22,764 nucleotides of DNA from an uncultured Collinsella sp. (lineage in GTDB: Bacteria > Actinomycetota > Coriobacteriia > Coriobacteriales > Coriobacteriaceae): the NCBI GenBank assembly GCA_900548265.1, contig URKG01000028.1, positions 1 to 22,764 on the forward strand, read 5' to 3'. Below, in pieces: positions 9,584-17,213 of this stretch. A model generated the notes under the pieces. It did not search any database and was not told the DNA's origin. It saw nothing but the letters and a program-made list of their open reading frames with translations. The translations under genes were made by a program, and so were the position numbers. Numbering within the stretch: the stretch's first letter is position 1; every line of letters begins with the position of its first letter.

Positions 9584-10583
9584 AGTAGTAGGCCCACATG
9601 GCTTCGACTTCGTTGAGGACCTCTACGACGCCCCAGCGGCGGGCGCTGCGGCTGGCCGAGTTGGGGTCGTAGACGCCAATTTGGTTGGCATCGTCGATGC
9701 CGTAGAGCACGATGTAGTGGCCTACGTTGGTAAACGTACCGGGGCGCACTGCGGCGATGACGGGCGCACCCGAGCGAAGTGCTTGGGTAATCGATTCGCG
9801 ATTGTTATAGAGCTGTGTTCCGTTGAGCCCCAGCTGCCACGCACCGCCTGTCATAAACGACCACTCGGTGGCACCAGTGGGGGCGTAGTTGCCGGCTTCG
9901 GCCAGTGCGCATATATCGACCGGCGTCTTATCGGTGTGGCCGGTCTTAAAGATATAGACCATGGTGAGGCAAGTGGGACCGCAAGCGTTTTCGCGAATAG
10001 TGCCACCGGCATAGGGCAGCTCCGACCATGCGGGGTCAATTTGGTAGATGTGGGGCATGGTGCCGGCCTGCCATTGCGAGCGTGGGGTCGAGAACGCAAA
10101 GGAGTAACCGGGCGCGACGGGAGCTTTAAGCAGCTTGTCCTCGGCAGTGGGCTCAAGACCGGCTGATCCGTGGGAGATACAGGATCCCAAAAACACAAAG
10201 ACGAGGCAGGCGGCGATGGAGCAGAGCGCAAGGCGTAGGCGGCGGGCCGGAAGCGCGTGGCTTGTGGTATGTGACGCGGGGTGAGGGGCGGAATTGCCGC
10301 GATCGCGTTGAGGTCGCGAAAAGGAGCGCTTGACGTAGTAGTCGGTCTTATGTCGATCGTAGCGGCGTGGCTGCGATGTGTCGGTCTGGCGTTGGCGTGT
10401 GCTCGTACTCACGCGGTCTGACTGCTGCACGGTACGGCTTTGTTGCCGCGAAGAAGCCCCGGGCTGCTCTTGGGGGCGCTGCGGGTTGTCGTTGTCGGAG
10501 GTGATTCTGGGCGTTGGCGTGGCGCGGCCGGCAAGGCGCACGCTTTGTGGCCGTTGGTCGCCGTCATTGTATCCGTATGCCAT
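9582..10583 (-). CDS. Membrane-anchored C39-like cysteine peptidase
   Basis: A 333-residue protein on the opposite strand to its neighbours. The ATG at 10583 follows AAGGTG; a GTG three codons earlier is the alternative. Residues 1-115 are a low-complexity Arg/Gln/Ser/Pro-rich tail, presumably cytoplasmic. One hydrophobic helix at about 117-135 ends in LGSC, which superficially resembles a lipobox but is too far from the start for a normal lipoprotein. The outer domain (about 180-333) matches the peptidase C39-like family (PF13529 type): Cys201 in NACGPTC, His289 in VGHYIVLYG and Asp306 in VYDPNS as the triad. It probably cleaves a peptide or an amide in the envelope. No ABC exporter, bacteriocin or substrate gene is adjacent, so bacteriocin processing is not supported. 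Confidence 0.85.
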   Translation of the reverse strand: MAYGYNDGDQRPQSVRLAGRATPTPRITSDNDNPQRPQEQPGASSRQQSRTVQQSDRVSTSTRQRQTDTSQPRRYDRHKTDYYVKRSFSRPQRDRGNSAPHPASHTTSHALPARRLRLALCSIAACLVFVFLGSCISHGSAGLEPTAEDKLLKAPVAPGYSFAFSTPRSQWQAGTMPHIYQIDPAWSELPYAGGTIRENACGPTCLTMVYIFKTGHTDKTPVDICALAEAGNYAPTGATEWSFMTGGAWQLGLNGTQLYNNRESITQALRSGAPVIAAVRPGTFTNVGHYIVLYGIDDANQIGVYDPNSASRSARRWGVVEVLNEVEAMWAYY

Positions 10584-10938
10584 TCGAATCACCTTGCCTC
10601 ATGTGTAACTTGTTTATCCTACATAAAAAGATGCACGACACATGGGTATGTGCGCCAAAAGCCTGACAAATGGTATGAACGTTGCCGCGCCGCGCGCCAA
10701 GCGTCACGGCAACAGGTATTCAAAAGCAGACAAGATGAAAGCGTCCAAGACGAATGACGTCTCCCGCCGTTCGTCCCAAAAACGGTGCCGCTCGTTTTGC
10801 AGTTCTGCCTTCGGTCGAGCTGCGAGCGGCGCTGCTGCGCCAAGGCCGTATCTTAAAGCCATGAAATAAAAGCGCGCGGCAAAACAGACCGCGCAAGGGG
10901 TGACGCCAAGGGGCGTCAAAAAGGAAAGGAGGGGAACA
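10584..10938. other. Divergent intergenic region between peptidase and permease
   Basis: The 355 bases hold no convincing gene. They should contain promoters for both directions, but no clear -35/-10 pair stands out. The permease-proximal end holds two hairpins described separately. A 75-codon + frame (10642-10869) is rich in Arg/Lys/Ser and Ala, lacks a ribosome site and resembles nothing. Confidence 0.5.
10874..10918 (+). promoter_or_regulatory. Two adjacent leader hairpins before the permease
   Basis: GCGCGG (10874-10879) pairs with CCGCGC (10889-10894), and TGACGCC (10901-10907) pairs with GGCGTCA (10912-10918), just before the GGAAAGGAGG ribosome site. Neither has a T-run, so they are more likely leader or processing stems than terminators. 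Confidence 0.4.
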
Positions 10939-12390
10939 ATGGCGGACAAGAACGCAGAGGTTGCAGTCGAGGATAACGGCGGCATGAAGAAAACGCTCTC
11001 GCTCTGGAACTTCTTCACCATCGGTTTCGGCGCCATCATCGGTACCGGTTGGGTTCTGCAGGTCGGCGACTGGATGGTCGTGGGCGGAGGTCCCGTTCCC
11101 GCTATGATCGCATTCCTCTTGGGTGCAATCTTCCTTGTGCCCGTCGGAGCTGTTTTCGGTGAGCTCACGGCTGCCATCCCCATCTCGGGCGGCATCGTCG
11201 AGTATGTCGATCGTAGCTTTGGCCGTACGCTGAGCTACATCACCGGATGGCTTTTGGCCCTGGGCAACGGCATCCTGTGCCCGTGGGAGGCCATCGCCAT
11301 TTCGACCCTCGTGTCCGAGATGTTCGGCAGCCTGCCCGGCCTTGAGTGGCTGCGCGCCGTCAAGCTCTACACCATCCTGGGAGCCGACGTTTACCTGTTC
11401 CCGACGCTGATCGCGCTCGGCTTTGCAGTCTACGTCATCTTCCTCAACTTCCGCGGTGCCAGCTCGGCTGCCAAGCTCCAGGCCTTCCTGACCAAGGCTC
11501 TGCTCTGCGGCATGCTGCTCGCCATGGGCGTCTCGCTGTTCACCGGCTCGCCGGACAACGCCATGCCTGTGTTCTCCCAGGTCACCGGCGCTGGCGGCGG
11601 CAAGGCCGCTACCGAGAGCACCAGCCTGTTCGCCGGCATCGTGTCGGTCTTGGTTCTGACTCCGTTCTTCTACGCCGGCTTCGACACCATTCCTCAGCAG
11701 GCTGAGGAAGCAGCCGAGGGCCTCAACTGGAACAAGTTCGGCAAGATCATCTCCCTGGCCCTGCTGGCCGCTGGCGGCTTCTACATGGTCTGCATCTACT
11801 CGTTCGGCACCATCCTCGACTGGCATGAGTTTGTTAAGAGCCCGGTTCCCGCGCTTGCCTGCCTCAAGGGCATCAACATGCTTCTGTACCTGGCTATGCT
11901 CGTCATCGCCACGCTTGGACCCATGGGCCCGATGAACTCCTTCTACGGCGCCACGAGCCGCATCATGCTCGCCATGGGCCGCAAGGGCCAGCTGCCCGAG
12001 CAGTTCGCCGAGGTCGACCCCAAGTCCGGCGCCCCCAAGCTCGCCTGCGTCGTTCTGGGCGTCATCACCGTCGTCGGTCCGTTCCTGGGCAAGAACATGC
12101 TCATCCCTCTGACCAACGTGTCGGCTCTCGCCTTCATCTTCTCCTGCGGCATGGTCGCCCTCGCTTGCCTGCGTATGCGCTTCACCGAGCCCGACCTGCC
12201 TCGTCCCTACGAGGTGCCCGGCGGCAAGTTTGGCATCGGCCTCGCTATCGCTGCCTGCGCCATCATCATCGGCCTGCTCGTGATTCCGTTCTCTCCCGCC
12301 TCCCTCAACATGGTGGAGTGGAGCATCGTGATCGGCTGGTTGGCTATTGGCCTGGCCCTCATGGCTTTCACCAATTCCCGCAAAAAGTAA
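10939..12390 (+). CDS. APC-superfamily amino acid permease
   Basis: A 483-residue integral membrane protein. The ATG at 10939 follows a strong AAAGGAGGGG; the in-frame ATG at 10900 lies in the leader hairpin zone. A short charged N-terminus leads into about 12 hydrophobic helices. The GAIIGTGW signature at 31-38 in the first helix is the substrate and ion-binding loop of amino acid-polyamine-organocation carriers. The later PISGGIVEYVDRSFG segment is also typical. The substrate cannot be read from sequence. The amidohydrolase 131 bases downstream on the same strand suggests a shared job: import of an amino acid or small amide or peptide that is then hydrolysed. Confidence 0.9.
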   Translation: MADKNAEVAVEDNGGMKKTLSLWNFFTIGFGAIIGTGWVLQVGDWMVVGGGPVPAMIAFLLGAIFLVPVGAVFGELTAAIPISGGIVEYVDRSFGRTLSYITGWLLALGNGILCPWEAIAISTLVSEMFGSLPGLEWLRAVKLYTILGADVYLFPTLIALGFAVYVIFLNFRGASSAAKLQAFLTKALLCGMLLAMGVSLFTGSPDNAMPVFSQVTGAGGGKAATESTSLFAGIVSVLVLTPFFYAGFDTIPQQAEEAAEGLNWNKFGKIISLALLAAGGFYMVCIYSFGTILDWHEFVKSPVPALACLKGINMLLYLAMLVIATLGPMGPMNSFYGATSRIMLAMGRKGQLPEQFAEVDPKSGAPKLACVVLGVITVVGPFLGKNMLIPLTNVSALAFIFSCGMVALACLRMRFTEPDLPRPYEVPGGKFGIGLAIAACAIIIGLLVIPFSPASLNMVEWSIVIGWLAIGLALMAFTNSRKK

Positions 12391-12410
12391 CGCCGAGCCG
12401 GGGCGGATCA

Positions 12411-12439
12411 GGTGCGCGGGACCCTCTCTTCCGCGCACC
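12411..12439 (+). terminator. Hairpin between permease and amidohydrolase
   Basis: GGTGCGCGG (12411-12419) pairs exactly with CCGCGCACC (12431-12439) around an 11-base loop. No T-run follows, so it probably causes only partial termination or processing within the operon. Confidence 0.4.
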
Positions 12440-12521
12440 GAACCCGGCACCACTTGGGTAGCTTTGTGAGGCCTTAACCCAACACGGTCTCGCCCACTAT
12501 ATGGATCCATAAGGAGGAACC

Positions 12522-13799
12522 ATGTCCACTAAGTATGCAATCGTTGGCGGCAAGCTCATCGACGGTACCGGTGCCGAGCCGGTCGAGAACTCCCTCGTTC
12601 TCGTCGACGACAACGGCAAGATCGAGTACGCCGGCGCCATGCAGGACCTTCCCGAGGGCGTTGAGGTCATCGACGTCGCCGGCAAGACCGTCCTTCCCGG
12701 CCTGATCGACACCCACCTGCACTTCTCGGGCAACTTGACCGACGATGACACCGACTGGGTCATGCAGCCGCTCCTCGAGAAGCAGGCCGTCGCCGTCAAG
12801 CAGGCCTACGACTGCCTTACCCACGGCCTCACCACCGTCTGCGAGATCGGTCGCTTTGGTATCCAGATCCGTGACTGCATCGACAAGGGCGTCTTCAAGG
12901 GCCCGCGCGTTCTGGCCACCGGCCTTGGCTTCTGCCGCGTTGCCGGCCACGGCGACTCCCACCACTGCAGCCAGGAGCTCAACAAGGAATCGCACCCCTG
13001 GGGCGATCAGGTCGACGGTCCTTGGGATCTGCGCAAGGCCGTCCGCCGTCGCCTGCGCGAGAACCCCGATGCCATCAAGATCTGGGCTACCGGTGGCGGC
13101 ATCTGGCGCTGGGACTCCGGCCGCGACCAGCACTACTGCTCCGAGGAGATTCAGGCCGTGGTCGAAGAGGCAAAGATGGTCGGCATCCCCGTGTGGAGCC
13201 ACTGCTACAACAACCACGCCGCTGCCTACGATTCCGTTCGCTTTGGCTGCGAGCAGCTGATTCACGGCTTCGATATCGATGAGCGCACCATGGACCTCAT
13301 GGCCGAGCAGGGCACCTTCTTCACTCCGACGATCGCCTTCCTGCCCACCTGGTACGCCACCTATCCGCCCGTCTACGTTCCCGAGCTGCACGACAAGTAC
13401 GAGGGCACTCTGGTCGAGAAGGAGCTGCAGCGCAACTACGACTGCCTGCGCGAGGCCAAGAAGCGCGGCGTCGTCATGACGATCGGCTCCGACTCCTTCT
13501 CCTTCGTCACCCCGTACGGCACTTGCTCCATCGAGGAGATGTACGAGTTCGTCGACAAGATCGGCTTCACTCCGGTCGAGACCATCACCTGCGCCACCCT
13601 CAACGGTGCCAAGATGTGCCACATCGAGGACGAGACCGGTTCCATCGAGGCCGGCAAGTGCGCCGACCTGCTGGTCGTCAACGGTGACGTCGCCGCCGAC
13701 ATCCACGTGCTCAACACCGACAACATGGACGTCATCATGAAGGACGGCTGGATTGTCGAGGGCGGCACCTTCGGCGAGGCAAACAAGTACAGCGCCTAA
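12522..13799 (+). CDS. Metal-dependent amidohydrolase (imidazolonepropionase/prolidase-like)
   Basis: A 425-residue cytoplasmic hydrolase of the amidohydrolase superfamily (PF01979). AAGGAGG at 12511-12517 sets the start. The small beta domain gives way to LPGLIDTHLHF with metal ligands His65 and His67. Lys186 in IKIWATGGG is the likely carboxylated bridging lysine, His227 (SHCYNNH) and His248 (IHGFD) are further ligands, and Asp324 in GSDSF is the catalytic base. This set is the binuclear subtype that includes prolidase-like, carboxypeptidase-like and aryldialkylphosphatase-like enzymes. True imidazolonepropionase differs at the lysine. The substrate is therefore an amide, dipeptide or cyclic amide, not defined by sequence. 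Its position after an amino acid permease supports scavenging of an amino acid derivative. No hut genes are nearby. Confidence 0.88.
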   Translation: MSTKYAIVGGKLIDGTGAEPVENSLVLVDDNGKIEYAGAMQDLPEGVEVIDVAGKTVLPGLIDTHLHFSGNLTDDDTDWVMQPLLEKQAVAVKQAYDCLTHGLTTVCEIGRFGIQIRDCIDKGVFKGPRVLATGLGFCRVAGHGDSHHCSQELNKESHPWGDQVDGPWDLRKAVRRRLRENPDAIKIWATGGGIWRWDSGRDQHYCSEEIQAVVEEAKMVGIPVWSHCYNNHAAAYDSVRFGCEQLIHGFDIDERTMDLMAEQGTFFTPTIAFLPTWYATYPPVYVPELHDKYEGTLVEKELQRNYDCLREAKKRGVVMTIGSDSFSFVTPYGTCSIEEMYEFVDKIGFTPVETITCATLNGAKMCHIEDETGSIEAGKCADLLVVNGDVAADIHVLNTDNMDVIMKDGWIVEGGTFGEANKYSA

Positions 13800-13818
13800 G
13801 CTACCGTTCATCGATGGC

Positions 13819-13849
13819 TTGATGTAAAACACAGTATTTGATGCATAAT
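13819..13849 (+). promoter_or_regulatory. Candidate promoter of the first LytTR operon
   Basis: TTGATG (13819-13824) and CATAAT (13844-13849) lie 19 bases apart. Transcription would start at about 13856, on the edge of the hairpin at 13857-13882. Confidence 0.3.
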
Positions 13850-13856
13850 GCAATGG

Positions 13857-13882
13857 AGAGGGTCGCTTGCGGCCCTCTTTAT
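13857..13882 (+). terminator. Terminator between amidohydrolase and sensor kinase
   Basis: AGAGGGTCG (13857-13865) pairs with CGGCCCTCT (13870-13878), with one G-U pair and a 4-base loop, followed by TTATT. It ends the permease-amidohydrolase unit. It may also attenuate the kinase operon if the promoter at 13819 is real. Confidence 0.78.
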
Positions 13883-13916
13883 TGCTATGGGGTGCGTCAG
13901 TAAGAAGGAGATGACG

Positions 13917-15302
13917 GTGGATCTCAATAGGCTGATTCTGGGCAAGAGCTACAACTCTACCAAGGTCTTTCGTACCGCTCAGCATGTGGTTCAAGCCATC
14001 TTGCTCGGTATTGTCGTTCCGCTGCTTATCCTGCTGCTCATCTGGGATCTAACCGATAATCCCAATCCCGTTCCGGCCGTTGTTGTCATTGCCGGCTTGG
14101 TCATGCTGTGCTTCTTCTTCTCGTACGTCTTTGTCGTTCCCGACGACCTCACATCGAGCGCAACCGACCGCACGCTCGCCATCGCTTCAAAAATATTCGC
14201 CTACACGTCGCGCGGCCTTACGCCCGAAGCTGCCCTGGGCGCCTCTAAGATCATCCTGTCCGAAACGATCGCCTCTGCCATCTGCTTTACCGACGGCAAG
14301 CAGGTGTTGGCAAGCTGGGGCGAGGACTCGGCAAAATGCCCCGCGGGCACCCCGGTGGTGCTGCGGACTACGCTCAACGTGATCAACAGCGGTGAGCAAA
14401 GCGTGTTCTCGCGCGATGCCTCGACCGAGACAGGTGGCTACTTTCCGCGCCTGCGCGCCGGTATTGTCGCACCGCTTACCGTGCGCGGGCATTGCGTGGG
14501 CACGCTCGAGCTGTATTATCCCCGTCTGAGCAGCATCGATATGCGCCAGACGGCGCTTGCCTCGGGCTTTGCCGACCTCATTTCCACGCAGCTTGCGAGC
14601 TTTGAGCTCGAGCGCCAGGACGAGCTTACGGCCCGCGTGGAGCTGCGCGCCTTGCAATCGCAGGTCGATCCTCATTTTCTGTTTAACACCATCAGCACCA
14701 TCGTGTCGCTCGTTCGAACCGAGCCCGACAAGGCGCGATCGCTGCTGATCGACTTCTCCAACTACTACCGTCAGACGCTTTCTGATTCCGATACCCTCAC
14801 AACGCTCGAGCACGAGGTGGAACAGGGCACTCGCTATATCAATCTTATGCAGGCTCGTTATGGCGACGGCCGTCTGCGCGTCTCGGTCGATATCGACTTT
14901 GAGGTGCGCGATTGCATGGTGCCGCCGTTTATCTTGCAGCCGTTGCTCGAAAACTGCATCAAGCACGCGCAGCGCGAGACCGAGCCGCTTTCTATTCATG
15001 TTAGGGCTTTCGAGACCGATGACGGTTTGGAGATCATCGTCGAGGACGACGGCATCGGTATGAGCGAAGAAGTCTGCGCGCATCTGTTTGAGCAACATCG
15101 CCTGGAGGAGCCCGAGAGCATTACCGCCGACGGCTCCGTCAAGCGAGGTTGCGGCCTGGCGCTCTTCAACGTGCTTCAGCGCATCCATTTCTTTTACGGA
15201 GAAGATTCCGGCATGCGCGTGAAGTCCCAGGAGGGCGTGGGAACGCAGGTCATCGTCGAGCTGAACGGCGAGCCGCATGAGCCGGCGCCGTTGACGGCGT
15301 AG
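13917..15302 (+). CDS. LytS-like sensor histidine kinase, first copy
   Basis: A 461-residue membrane kinase. The GTG at 13917 is preferred because AAGGAG lies 6 bases before it. The in-frame ATG at 13911 touches that site, and the open frame back to 13848 runs through a terminator. Two membrane helices lie at about 23-42 and 50-69. A GAF-like sensory domain follows at about 95-225. Then comes the His_kinase (PF06580) domain with phospho-acceptor His253 in DPHFLFN, and a HATPase domain with Asn346 in LLEN and DDGIGMS at 377-383. It should autophosphorylate in response to an unknown signal and pass phosphate to the LytTR regulator 38 bases downstream. It is clearly paralogous to the kinase at 19828, sharing long blocks such as YALASGF-type, STQLA and ELTAR. 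Confidence 0.92.
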   Translation: MDLNRLILGKSYNSTKVFRTAQHVVQAILLGIVVPLLILLLIWDLTDNPNPVPAVVVIAGLVMLCFFFSYVFVVPDDLTSSATDRTLAIASKIFAYTSRGLTPEAALGASKIILSETIASAICFTDGKQVLASWGEDSAKCPAGTPVVLRTTLNVINSGEQSVFSRDASTETGGYFPRLRAGIVAPLTVRGHCVGTLELYYPRLSSIDMRQTALASGFADLISTQLASFELERQDELTARVELRALQSQVDPHFLFNTISTIVSLVRTEPDKARSLLIDFSNYYRQTLSDSDTLTTLEHEVEQGTRYINLMQARYGDGRLRVSVDIDFEVRDCMVPPFILQPLLENCIKHAQRETEPLSIHVRAFETDDGLEIIVEDDGIGMSEEVCAHLFEQHRLEEPESITADGSVKRGCGLALFNVLQRIHFFYGEDSGMRVKSQEGVGTQVIVELNGEPHEPAPLTA

Positions 15303-15340
15303 CACGCGGTTGGATTGAGAGAAAAAGAGGGGAAGCACAT

Positions 15341-16075
15341 ATGTCCGAAGGCTGGAACATCTTGGTGGTTGATGACGAACCTCCCATTAGGGCTGAGCTA
15401 CGCTATCTGTTGGAAAAGGATACGCGTGTGGGCCAGATTGCCGAGGCGGGCAATGTCACCGAGGCCGTGGAGTCGATTCTCTCGAACAAGCCCAACGTGT
15501 TGTTTTTGGACATCACGATGCCCGGCCGCTCGGGAATTGAGCTTGCCGAGACGCTGCAGAACCTAAAGACGCCGCCGGTGGTTGTGTTTGTGACGGCGTT
15601 TGCCGAGTTTGCCGCCGATGCGTATAACCTCGATGCGGTCGACTATGTCGTCAAGCCGGTCGAGGACGCACGCCTGTCAAAGGCACTCGACAAGATCGAG
15701 GCAGCCTTGGGTGCCCGTCGTGTTATCCACGCTCCGCGCCAGCCTTTGCGTCTGACGGTGGACCGCGGGGGCAAAAAGGTGTTCATTCCCGTCGCAGACG
15801 TCTGCTACTTTGAGGCGCGCGCCGATTTTTGCAACGCCATCTGCGCCGAGGGAACGTACCTGATCAATGAGTCGATCTCCTCGCTCGAGCGTCGCTTGGT
15901 TTCCGAGGGCTTTATTCGCGTTCATCGCAGCTATCTGGTCAATTTGGAAGACGTGCACAATGTCGAGATCGGTTCCACGGGTCTTATGGAGCTCAGACTC
16001 GATCGCGTAACCTCGACGGTGCCCGTGTCCCGCCGTCGCGCTGCCGAGGTTAAAGCACACTTGGGGCTTGCGTAG
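15341..16075 (+). CDS. LytTR response regulator, first copy
   Basis: A 244-residue two-domain regulator preceded by AGAGGGG. The receiver domain (1-118) has the acidic pair in VVDDE at 9-13, phospho-acceptor Asp57 in FLDITMPG, the Thr in FVTAF and the Lys in VKPVED. The LytTR DNA-binding domain (about 138-244) has the FIRVHRSYLVNL core and ends in VPVSRRRA, both diagnostic. LytTR proteins bind short direct repeats upstream of virulence, cell-wall or transport genes. Its targets are unknown but may include its own operon or the adjacent phospholipase and transporter. It is paralogous to the regulator at 21244. Confidence 0.95.
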   Translation: MSEGWNILVVDDEPPIRAELRYLLEKDTRVGQIAEAGNVTEAVESILSNKPNVLFLDITMPGRSGIELAETLQNLKTPPVVVFVTAFAEFAADAYNLDAVDYVVKPVEDARLSKALDKIEAALGARRVIHAPRQPLRLTVDRGGKKVFIPVADVCYFEARADFCNAICAEGTYLINESISSLERRLVSEGFIRVHRSYLVNLEDVHNVEIGSTGLMELRLDRVTSTVPVSRRRAAEVKAHLGLA

Positions 16076-16108
16076 ACGGTCTGCGTGCCGTCGTTTACCA
16101 TCGCAGGT

Positions 16109-16135
16109 TTGGCATGGGCGCGCGGTGGGCATAAT
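16109..16135 (+). promoter_or_regulatory. Candidate promoter of the phospholipase-like gene
   Basis: TTGGCA (16109-16114) and CATAAT (16130-16135) are 15 bases apart. The -10 sits in a GTGGGC context like other candidate -10 boxes in this window. Confidence 0.3.
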
Positions 16136-16167
16136 GGGTGGCATCGAATGAAATCGAAAGGATCATT

Positions 16168-17112
16168 ATGCCCGCGCTTATCACCCATCATCTGTTTGGC
16201 GAGGAAAGCATCGACCGTCTTCCGCAGGGCGTCATCACGTCCGATGAAGAGCGCATTGCCTTTATCTTGGGCAACCAAGGCCCCGACCCGTTTTTCTTTC
16301 ACATTCTGACACCGCGTGTTTCCGACTGCACGCTGCTGGCGCAGGTCATGCATCGGTCGCGCATGTCTCGTCAGTTTGCGTGCCTGCGCGACGGCGTGTC
16401 GCATCTGCTGCCGCGCGACGCCAGCTTGGGTCGTGCCTTTGCGCTGGGCCTGCTGTCTCATTACGTGCTCGACCGCAACGCTCATCCCTTTGTCTATGAG
16501 CAGCAGTTTGGCATTGTCGAGTCCGATTCAGAGCTTGAGGATTCGAGCAGTCAGGTCCATGCCGTGATCGAGAGCGACCTGGATGTGCTGATGCTGCAGC
16601 TTAAACGCGATGGCGCTACGGTTGACGATTACCCGCCGGCGGGCGAGATCGTCACCACTGATCGCATCAATCGCGTGGCCGGCGTGCTGATGAGCTATGT
16701 TGCCGGACGCGTGTACGGCATTGACATTCCGGCGGGGGAGTACGGTGCTGCCGTTGCCAATATGCAGCGACTTTACCGCGCGATTGAGCCGGCCGGCTCC
16801 GCAAAGACGCGCGCGATCTCGCTGGTTGAGGGCTTGGTGCACGATTACTCGCTGCTCGACGGCCTTGCTCATCGCGTGACGACGGAGTTGCCCGAGCGCA
16901 CCGGTAACCTGGGCCATCTGACATGGAAGAATCCCTTTACCGACGAGGTCTCGAACGAGAGTTTCCCCGAGGTCTTTGATCGCGCGCTGGGCGATTACGA
17001 GTGCACGGTCGCACGTTTTATCGAGACCGGTGACATGGATGCCGTGACCAGTCACGTCAACTACAGCGGTCGCGTGCTCAATGCCGATGAGGAGTTCGAC
17101 CGCGAGGAATAG
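16168..17112 (+). CDS. Zinc-dependent phospholipase C-like protein
   Basis: A 314-residue protein with the zinc-dependent phospholipase C-type fold (PF00882-like). The ATG at 16168 follows GAAAGGA. Candidate metal ligands fall in the family order: His7/His8, Asp40 in GNQGPDPFF, His45, His98 and Asp102 in LLSHYVLDRNAH, His106, then His131 and Glu135 in VHAVIESD. The family hydrolyses phospholipid head groups, but many bacterial members, including those without a signal peptide like this one, have no proven activity. No export signal or membrane helix is visible, so it is probably cytoplasmic. It lies 92 bases after a LytTR regulator and 101 before a transporter, with its own candidate promoter. 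Confidence 0.8.
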   Translation: MPALITHHLFGEESIDRLPQGVITSDEERIAFILGNQGPDPFFFHILTPRVSDCTLLAQVMHRSRMSRQFACLRDGVSHLLPRDASLGRAFALGLLSHYVLDRNAHPFVYEQQFGIVESDSELEDSSSQVHAVIESDLDVLMLQLKRDGATVDDYPPAGEIVTTDRINRVAGVLMSYVAGRVYGIDIPAGEYGAAVANMQRLYRAIEPAGSAKTRAISLVEGLVHDYSLLDGLAHRVTTELPERTGNLGHLTWKNPFTDEVSNESFPEVFDRALGDYECTVARFIETGDMDAVTSHVNYSGRVLNADEEFDREE

Positions 17113-17140
17113 GGCCCGTGCGTGCCCCTTTGCCGAATCC

Positions 17141-17172
17141 TTACCGGCGCTTCTGTGCAATTGGGGTACGAT
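17141..17172 (+). promoter_or_regulatory. Candidate promoter of the UMF1 transporter
   Basis: TACGAT at 17167-17172 in a GGGGTACGATGAAC context closely matches the box before nifJ (GGGGTACAATAAAC). TTACCG at 17141 is 20 bases upstream. TTTGCCG at 17129-17135 and CTTACCG at 17140-17146 are near-repeats 11 bases apart. Confidence 0.4.
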
Positions 17173-17213
17173 GAACTAACTGCATATTGGGCGAATACGA
17201 AAGGGCCCTGTCC

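Noticed and set aside
10137..10199. Lipobox-like LGSC in the C39-like peptidase
   Set aside because: The cysteine lies more than 130 residues from the start, too far for a lipoprotein signal, so a plain membrane anchor is more likely.
10720..12510. 596-codon - strand frame opposite the permease
   Set aside because: Antisense shadow of a high-GC gene; composition is Gly/Glu/Asp/His-rich and resembles no protein family.
13803..13811. ACCGTTCAT matching the published degenerate LytTR-binding consensus, with AACGTTCAT (reverse) at 10675-10683
   Set aside because: The consensus is so loose that about 20 matches are expected by chance in this window, and no second repeat at the proper spacing was found, so it cannot support an operator call.
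12474..13994. 506-codon - strand frame opposite the amidohydrolase
   Set aside because: Antisense shadow; the sense frame has complete metal-ligand motifs and a ribosome site.
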